This document shows positions 59,535 through 64,000 of a stretch of 64,000 nucleotides of DNA, piece by piece (the stretch's first letter is position 1; each line of letters opens with the position of its first letter). The position numbers and the translations under genes are program-made. The stretch is from NCBI RefSeq assembly GCF_010977555.1, contig NZ_CP048815.1, positions 3,092,501 to 3,156,500 on the forward strand. The letters are read 5' to 3'. Below the pieces are notes generated by a model. The model saw nothing but the letters and a program-made list of their open reading frames with translations. It had not been told where the DNA came from and did no database searches. Source of the stretch: Caulobacter rhizosphaerae (GTDB lineage: Bacteria; Pseudomonadota; Alphaproteobacteria; Caulobacterales; Caulobacteraceae).

Positions 59535-60449
59535 TCAGCTCGCGGCCGGCTCTTCGGCGACGGCTTCGATCGCTTCGGCGGTCGCTTCTTGAGCGGCTTC
59601 CGGAGCAGCGGCGGCTTCAAACGCAGCTTCCTGAGCAGCGACTTCGGCGGGAGCAACTTCCGGAGCAGCGGCTTCAGCCACCGGTTCCGGCGTCAGTTCG
59701 CGAGCCAGGGTCGGCTCGATCGGAGCGATCGAGGCGCCCAGGTCGACGCCCGAGTTGGCTTGGCCGGCGGCCAGGCCGTCCAGAACGGCGTCGGCGATCA
59801 GGTCGCAGTACAGCTGCAGGGCGCGGGCGGCGTCGTCGTTACCCGGGATCGGGTAGGTGATGCCGTCCGGATCGCAGTTGGTGTCGAGGATGGCGACGAC
59901 CGGGATGTTCAGCTTGCGGGCCTCGAGGATCGCGATCGCTTCCTTGTTGGTGTCGATCACGAACATGATGTCGGGGATGCCGCCCATGTCCTTGATGCCG
60001 CCCAGCGACAGCTCCAGCTTGTCGCGCTCGCGGGTCAGCTGCAGCAGTTCCTTCTTGGAACGGCCTTGGCCTTCGCCGGCCAGAACGCCTTCCAGCTCGC
60101 GCAGACGCGCGATCGAGCCCGAGACGGTGCGCCAGTTGGTCAGGGTGCCGCCGAGCCAGCGGTGGTTGACATAGTACTGGGCGCAGCGCTTGGCGGCGGT
60201 GGCGACCGGGTCGCTGGCCTGGCGCTTGGTGCCGACGAACAGCACGCGGCCGCCGGCGGCGGCGACCTCACGCACCTTCACCAGGGCCTGGTGCAGGAGC
60301 GGAATCGACTGCGACAGGTCGATGATGTGGATGTTCGAACGCGAACCAAAGATGTAGCGGTCCATCTTCGGGTTCCAGCGGTGCGTCTGGTGGCCGAAGT
60401 GGGCGCCAGCTTCCAAGAGCTGACGCATGGAGAATTCGGGAAGCGCCAT
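59535..60449 (-). CDS. rpsB: 30S ribosomal protein S2 with acidic C-terminal extension
   Basis: 304 residues, against about 240 in E. coli. The core is standard ([19 protein letters not shown] start and [15 protein letters not shown]). The last 55 or so residues are Ala/Glu-rich and acidic. First gene of the long minus-strand run. The extension may be a lineage feature. Confidence 0.95.
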   Translation of the reverse strand: MALPEFSMRQLLEAGAHFGHQTHRWNPKMDRYIFGSRSNIHIIDLSQSIPLLHQALVKVREVAAAGGRVLFVGTKRQASDPVATAAKRCAQYYVNHRWLGGTLTNWRTVSGSIARLRELEGVLAGEGQGRSKKELLQLTRERDKLELSLGGIKDMGGIPDIMFVIDTNKEAIAILEARKLNIPVVAILDTNCDPDGITYPIPGNDDAARALQLYCDLIADAVLDGLAAGQANSGVDLGASIAPIEPTLARELTPEPVAEAAAPEVAPAEVAAQEAAFEAAAAPEAAQEATAEAIEAVAEEPAAS

Positions 60450-60571
60450 GATAGGTCTCCTTCTTCCGGTTGAACCTCCGTGGACACCCCCGCTCCGACG
60501 ATTCGGACCGGGACCGGAACGGTAACGACGGGATGTCTCCCCGGCGTCGCCGCACGTCCACGTGTGGAATG
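60450..60571 (-). promoter_or_regulatory. rpsB 5' leader
   Basis: About 120 bases between the predicted start of transcription and the rpsB ATG, with GC-rich hairpin-forming segments. Leaders of rpsB often bind S2 for autoregulation; no specific motif could be matched here. Confidence 0.35.
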
Positions 60572-60577
60572 GCCGCG

Positions 60578-60606
60578 CAAATAGGCGTGAACGGACCAAA
60601 AAGCAA
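60578..60606 (-). promoter_or_regulatory. Candidate rpsB promoter
   Basis: On the minus strand, TTGCTT (60601-60606) and TATTTG (60578-60583) with a 17-base spacer, about 130 bases before the rpsB start. Confidence 0.5.
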
Positions 60607-60701
60607 GCCCTTAGGCGCCCGTTCACGCCCTTGACCGGCTCGACGGGCGCGGTTCCATTACTCTCATCGCGATGTTCGCGGGCGACGCGTCGGGGTGATC
60701 C

Positions 60702-61616
60702 GTGAAGGCTGTCTTCGATACCAAGCCCAACTCAGGCTATGACGACGCTTTCGATCAGTACCACTTTCCCAGGCGCAGCAACTACATGGCCGCCGCGCTC
60801 GCGGCGCAAGGCGATTGGGTCGTCCTACGCGAACCTCAGCGAAACGGAGGCCGGCGGGCCTACGTCGCCGTGGCGAAGGTTCTCGACGTCAGGCCTGACC
60901 CGCGGCGGCTGGATCACGCCTACGCCAAGCTTGGTGACTATCTGCCCTTTGACGCGCCAGTGCCCTTTGTCGGACAGGACGGCTACTGGGAGACGCCGCT
61001 CCGCGCCATTGGGAACCCCAGCCGGATCGGCGCGGGCGTGCAAGGTCGGGCGATGCGCTCCCTAGATGACGCGGATTTCGCCGCCATCGTTCTGGCCGGT
61101 CTGAACCAGACCTTGGAACCCGCAAACGCACAGCGGCTGGGCCCGCCCGGGGGTTTTCTCGAGATCGGCGAGCCCTTCATGTTCGATGTTCCGCCCATTG
61201 AACAGGCTCGACGCGTCGAGGCGATGCTGGTCAATCGCAAGATCCGCGACGCCAATTTCCGGCGACAGGTCTGCGAGGCCTATGACGATCGCTGCGCGGT
61301 TACCGGCCTGCGGATCATCAATGGCGGCGGCCGCTCGGAAGTCCAGGCCGCGCATATCTGGCCCGTGAGCCATGGTGGTCCCGACGTCGTGCAGAACGGA
61401 ATCGCCCTGTCGGGCACGATCCACTGGCTGTTCGACCGCCACCTGATCTCGTTGACCGACGACTACCGATTGCTGGTGTCGCACAACAAGGTTCCCAGTG
61501 AATTGCGAGGCCTGTTCGCCAATCAGATGGACCGCATCCACCTGCCGGCGGACCCGCGCCTGCGACCGCATCCGACCTATGTCGCGCGCCATCGTCAGGC
61601 CTTCGTCGACGCTTGA
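60702..61616 (+). CDS. HNH endonuclease with reader-like N-terminal domain
   Basis: 304 residues. The C-terminal half has a plausible HNH nuclease: [32 protein letters not shown] and [16 protein letters not shown], with His, Asn and His in order. The N-terminal half (residues 1-110) holds [20 protein letters not shown] and a [11 protein letters not shown] segment that resemble the substrate-recognition parts of COG3440-type restriction endonucleases. It may cut modified or foreign DNA. GTG start, 252 bases from rpsB and divergent from it. No methylase is nearby, so it may act alone. Confidence 0.75.
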   Translation: MKAVFDTKPNSGYDDAFDQYHFPRRSNYMAAALAAQGDWVVLREPQRNGGRRAYVAVAKVLDVRPDPRRLDHAYAKLGDYLPFDAPVPFVGQDGYWETPLRAIGNPSRIGAGVQGRAMRSLDDADFAAIVLAGLNQTLEPANAQRLGPPGGFLEIGEPFMFDVPPIEQARRVEAMLVNRKIRDANFRRQVCEAYDDRCAVTGLRIINGGGRSEVQAAHIWPVSHGGPDVVQNGIALSGTIHWLFDRHLISLTDDYRLLVSHNKVPSELRGLFANQMDRIHLPADPRLRPHPTYVARHRQAFVDA

Positions 61617-61738
61617 ATGGCAAAGGCGACCTGGATGGATTCATCCACAGTTCGCCACGATCCGCACGTCATTCTGACATCAAATCGCGGCTTGATGACG
61701 GCGGCCCGACCTTTGGGTCGCGGCGGACAGGCCAGACC

Positions 61739-62389
61739 ATGCTCGCGGTGTTCGACCTCGACGGCACCTTGCTGGACAGCGATTCCACGGCGCTGTGGCT
61801 GTGGGACCGGGCTCGCCGTTCCCTGCCCCGCCTGCTGGCCATCCTGCTGGTTGCGCCGGTCGCCATTCCGATGGTGATCGCGCCCCGCACGCGGCGGACC
61901 GGGGCCTCGATCCTGCTGTGGATCGCCACGGTCGGGCTGGACGAGCGAGAACTGCAGGACTCGTGCGCCGCGTTCGCCAGCCGTTTCCAGGCGGGCGCCC
62001 TGCCCCTCCGCTGGCGCCGACAAGGGGTCGAGACCCTGGAAGGTCACTTCGCCCGTGGCGACGAGGTGGTGGTGGTCACCGCGGCGCCAACCGTCCTGGC
62101 CCAATCCCTGATCGGTCCGCTTGATCGACCGATCGTCGTCTTGGGCACCTCGCTCAAGCGTCAGGCCGGCGGCTGGGTGGCCGACGTTCATTGCCGCCAC
62201 CAGCGCAAGTGCCAGGCCCTGGCCGAGGCCGGCCATGGCCCGCGTTGGGCCTACGCCTATACCGACAGCCTCGACGACCTGCCGCTGCTCCGCGGGGCCG
62301 ACGCGCCGATGATCGTCGGCTGCGGCAAGGCCGCCAGGCGCCGTCTTGGCCGCGCCCGCCTGCCCAACGGCCGCGCCATGGCGTGGTAG
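61739..62389 (+). CDS. HAD-superfamily (IB type) phosphatase
   Basis: 216 residues. Starts MLAVFDLDGTLLDSDST with catalytic Asp pair (DLD), has VTAAPTVLAQSL as the motif II Thr region and YTDSLDDLPLL as motif IV. A hydrophobic stretch near 35-50 (LLAILLVAPVAIPMVI) suggests membrane contact, as in phosphatidylglycerophosphatase C-like or SerB-like proteins. The substrate is unresolved. ATG at 61739 chosen because the catalytic motif follows at once. Confidence 0.8.
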   Translation: MLAVFDLDGTLLDSDSTALWLWDRARRSLPRLLAILLVAPVAIPMVIAPRTRRTGASILLWIATVGLDERELQDSCAAFASRFQAGALPLRWRRQGVETLEGHFARGDEVVVVTAAPTVLAQSLIGPLDRPIVVLGTSLKRQAGGWVADVHCRHQRKCQALAEAGHGPRWAYAYTDSLDDLPLLRGADAPMIVGCGKAARRRLGRARLPNGRAMAW

Positions 62390-62455
62390 GGATCCTCTCC
62401 CCGTTCGCCGGCGGCGCGCGGCTCTCCTTGGGCTAGGGACGCGCGAAGTCCCTGC

Positions 62456-63019
62456 TCAGCGGCGAGTGTCGACGGCGATCCAGTTCACTTCCCAGTTGAC
62501 CCCGCCGTCATCCGAAAACGCCTGCTCGAAGCGCGCGGAGTTTGCGGTGACGTCGGAGATGATGAAGCGCACCAGGATGGCCCGGCCGCCCAAGCTGTCC
62601 TGTCCGTAGAAGACGCCGCGACCCTCCTTGAACTGGCCGTAGACCGGCCGGGTGAGCACCCCGCCGCCGGCGAAGTTGAGGCTCCACTGCTGGGCGTCCG
62701 GGTCGTACAGGCGCAGGGACAGGCCCTCGATCCGGCCGGCCGCGCCCTTGACCTTCAGCTCGACCAGATTGGCGCTGCCGTCCAGCACCGGTCGGACAAC
62801 GGTCACCCCCTCGTACTCGACCCAGGCGTTCGACCCGGTCAGGGGATGCTGGAGGCGGGACAGGCGCGTCGTCCATTCACCGATCTCCCAGTCAAAATCC
62901 CGCTGGCCGTCCTGGCTCTTCGCCGCGACCGCGGAGGACGGCTGCGCGGCGATGGCCAGCGGCGGCCCGCCGAGCAAAAGCGCCAGGGCTGCACCGACCG
63001 CCTTCAAGCTGTGGATCAT
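62456..63019 (-). CDS. Exported DUF1579-like protein
   Basis: 187 residues. A signal sequence (MIHSLKAVGAALALLLGG) ends near AIAAQ. The mature region has RDFDWEIGEWTTRLSRL, like the opening of DUF1579 domains, followed by beta-rich segments. The function is unknown. ATG at 63019 is supported by GGAGGG 6-11 bases upstream. Confidence 0.65.
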   Translation of the reverse strand: MIHSLKAVGAALALLLGGPPLAIAAQPSSAVAAKSQDGQRDFDWEIGEWTTRLSRLQHPLTGSNAWVEYEGVTVVRPVLDGSANLVELKVKGAAGRIEGLSLRLYDPDAQQWSLNFAGGGVLTRPVYGQFKEGRGVFYGQDSLGGRAILVRFIISDVTANSARFEQAFSDDGGVNWEVNWIAVDTRR

Positions 63020-63257
63020 GCCGCCCTCCAAGCGCCTCGCGATGAACAGCAATAGAGCGCAGGAGGGGCCATGGAGTCTCGCTGCGGACGCAGCGGACCG
63101 TGCGTTCCTTCCACTGGCCGCCAAACGCGAGGGCTCCGGGCCTGCCGGACAGGCCTTCGCCCGTGATCCCGGCCGTTCTCCCCCTCCTGTGAACCCACCA
63201 CCCCACCCCTACCGCCGGGTCGATCGCCGTTGACGCCTTCGATAGCCCGCTAGCGCC

Positions 63258-63278
63258 GGTGGACGGTGGACGGTGGAC
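63258..63278. repeat. 7-base tandem repeat, three copies
   Basis: GGTGGAC occurs three times in a row at 63258-63264, 63265-63271 and 63272-63278. Confidence 0.8.
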
Positions 63279-63289
63279 GGCCTTGGGCC

Positions 63290-63328
63290 GAATTCCTCGT
63301 CCTTCGACAAGCTCAGGATGAGGAATTC
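63290..63328. repeat. Inverted repeat, REP-like hairpin
   Basis: GAATTCCTC (63290-63298) and GAGGAATTC (63320-63328) are perfect inverted repeats; the interior CCTTCGACAAGCTCAGG is partly palindromic. This looks like an element widespread in Caulobacter. A degenerate second copy lies at about 63351-63380. Confidence 0.7.
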
Positions 63329-63503
63329 TGCTCGGCCGCCCTACCAATAGCCTCATCCTGACCCCGGCCGAACGACGAGGGTGGCGCCTCGACGCCAAAC
63401 GCCTGACGGTCGACAGCCCCAAGAGCAAGCCGCGCGAGATGAGGAATGGCGCAGCTTGCTCTAGGTCCCGCCTTCGCGCCGCTTTTTCCGCGCGATGCTC
63501 TAG

Positions 63504-64000
63504 GAGCTGTGGACTCTAAGAATTCCGGCGGCTCCAAATCGTGATTCAAGACTGTCTTTTAGGAGGCGGTCTTGGGTGTGATGGATCGTTTGGTGCTGAG
63601 CGACGCCGATTGGGACCGCATGTCGGGCCTGATCATCGGTCGTCCTGACCAGAAGGGCTCGACGGGCCGTGACAACCGGCTGTTCGTCGAGGGCGTGTTG
63701 TGGATCGTGCGCACGGGTTCGCCCTGGCGCGACCTTCCCGAGGCGTTCGGCGATTGGAACAGCGCCTTTCGACGGTTCAGTCGCTGGAGCCAGAAGGGCG
63801 TCTGGCGACGGATCTTCGAAGCGATGTCGGGCGATCCCGACTTCGAATACCTGATTGTCGACTCCACCATCGTTCGCGCCCACCAGCACGCTAGCGGGGC
63901 CAAAGAAGGGGGTCTGAAGATCAAGCCTTTGGACGTTCCCGCGGTGGCCTGAGCACCAAGGTCCACATGGCCGTGCGGGACTTGGCCTGCCCGTCCGGTT
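63504..64000 (+). mobile_element. IS5-family insertion sequence, left part
   Basis: Contains the transposase described next and continues past the window end. The left end is placed near 63504, after CTAG at 63500-63503 and before GAGCTGTGGACTC, by judgement only; the right end and terminal repeat cannot be seen. Confidence 0.6.
63581..63952 (+). CDS. IS5-family transposase, first frame (DUF4096-type N-terminus)
   Basis: Starts MDRLVLSDADWDRM and continues with GVLWIVRTGSPWRDLPEAFG and VWRRIFEAM, the DUF4096 region of IS5-type transposases, and VDSTIVRAHQHA, containing the first catalytic Asp. It stops at 63952. Reading from the G5 run at 63908-63912 in the -1 frame gives EDQAFGRSRGGLSTKVHMAV, the normal continuation, and runs to the window edge. 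So the full protein is made by -1 frameshifting or the copy is broken. AGGAGG lies at 63561-63566. Confidence 0.8.
   Translation: MDRLVLSDADWDRMSGLIIGRPDQKGSTGRDNRLFVEGVLWIVRTGSPWRDLPEAFGDWNSAFRRFSRWSQKGVWRRIFEAMSGDPDFEYLIVDSTIVRAHQHASGAKEGGLKIKPLDVPAVA

Larger units (their letters stand above)
63020..63571. other. Repeat-rich intergenic region before the IS element
   Basis: A 552-base gap. It holds a tandem repeat, an inverted repeat and a degenerate second copy (separate entries), then a 9-bp inverted repeat at 63422-63430 and 63454-63462. Long open frames on the minus strand look like artefacts. Confidence 0.45.

Noticed and set aside
62892..63428. A 178-residue minus-strand frame between the DUF1579-like gene and the repeats
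   Set aside because: It crosses repeats and overlaps the signal peptide of the supported gene; composition is not protein-like.

Overview
The window is a high-GC (about two-thirds G+C) alphaproteobacterial chromosome segment, most probably from a Caulobacter species. The evidence is the gene content and order: an intact rpsB-tsf-pyrH-frr-uppS-cdsA-dxr-rseP-bamA-skp-lpxD-fabZ-lpxA-lpxI-lpxB run, a pyruvate dehydrogenase cluster whose E1 beta subunit carries its own lipoyl domain, LpxI in place of LpxH, a LexA gene preceded by the alphaproteobacterial GAAC-N7-GAAC SOS box, and a GGDEF protein resembling Caulobacter DgcB. No rRNA, tRNA or CRISPR array was recognised.

Layout. 1-5 kb: the tail of a LacI-type regulator, an AlkX/YcaQ-type glycosylase, a DEAD-box RNA helicase with a long basic tail, and a GT61 glycosyltransferase. 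5-12 kb: a diguanylate cyclase, enoyl-CoA hydratase, a Coq10-like protein with lipA, a lipoprotein hydrolase, an acyl-CoA ligase and DoxX. 12-18.8 kb (minus strand): pdhA-pdhB-GFA-pdhC-GPx-lpd and an FtsB-like gene. 19-27 kb: a Tat-like secreted protein, eno, a retropepsin-like protease, rpmF, pyrG, secG, an acetyltransferase, a 760-base repeat-rich gap and tpiA. 27-35.3 kb: ppiD-trpE and trpG-trpD-trpC on the plus strand, interrupted by a minus-strand block holding a small membrane protein, two DUF488 proteins and a dual OB-fold protein with an apparent poly-G frameshift. 35.3-43.3 kb: DUF5990-like, lexA, GFA, comEC, gltX, gltA and a GyrI-like protein. 43.3-60.6 kb: the envelope and translation operon, ending with a FliK-like and an FlhB C-terminal-like gene. 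60.7-64 kb: an HNH endonuclease, a HAD phosphatase, a secreted DUF1579-like protein, repeats, and the left part of an IS5-family element cut by the window end.

Most of the window is core metabolism: pyruvate to acetyl-CoA (pdh, lpd, with lipA making the cofactor), glycolysis (eno, tpiA), the TCA entry step (gltA), tryptophan synthesis, CTP synthesis, lipid A and outer membrane assembly, and translation. Genes are tightly packed, with many four-base ATGA or GTGA overlaps (ppiD-trpE, trpD-trpC, pdhA-pdhB, lpxI-lpxB, fabZ-lpxA, FliK-FlhB tail, DUF488-DUF488).

The parts most worth a second look are the dual-OB/DUF488/DUF488 module with its G7 frameshift inside the trp region, the HNH protein with a reader-like N-terminus, the split flagellar-type pair behind lpxB, and inverted-repeat pairs that bracket intrinsic terminators between convergent genes.
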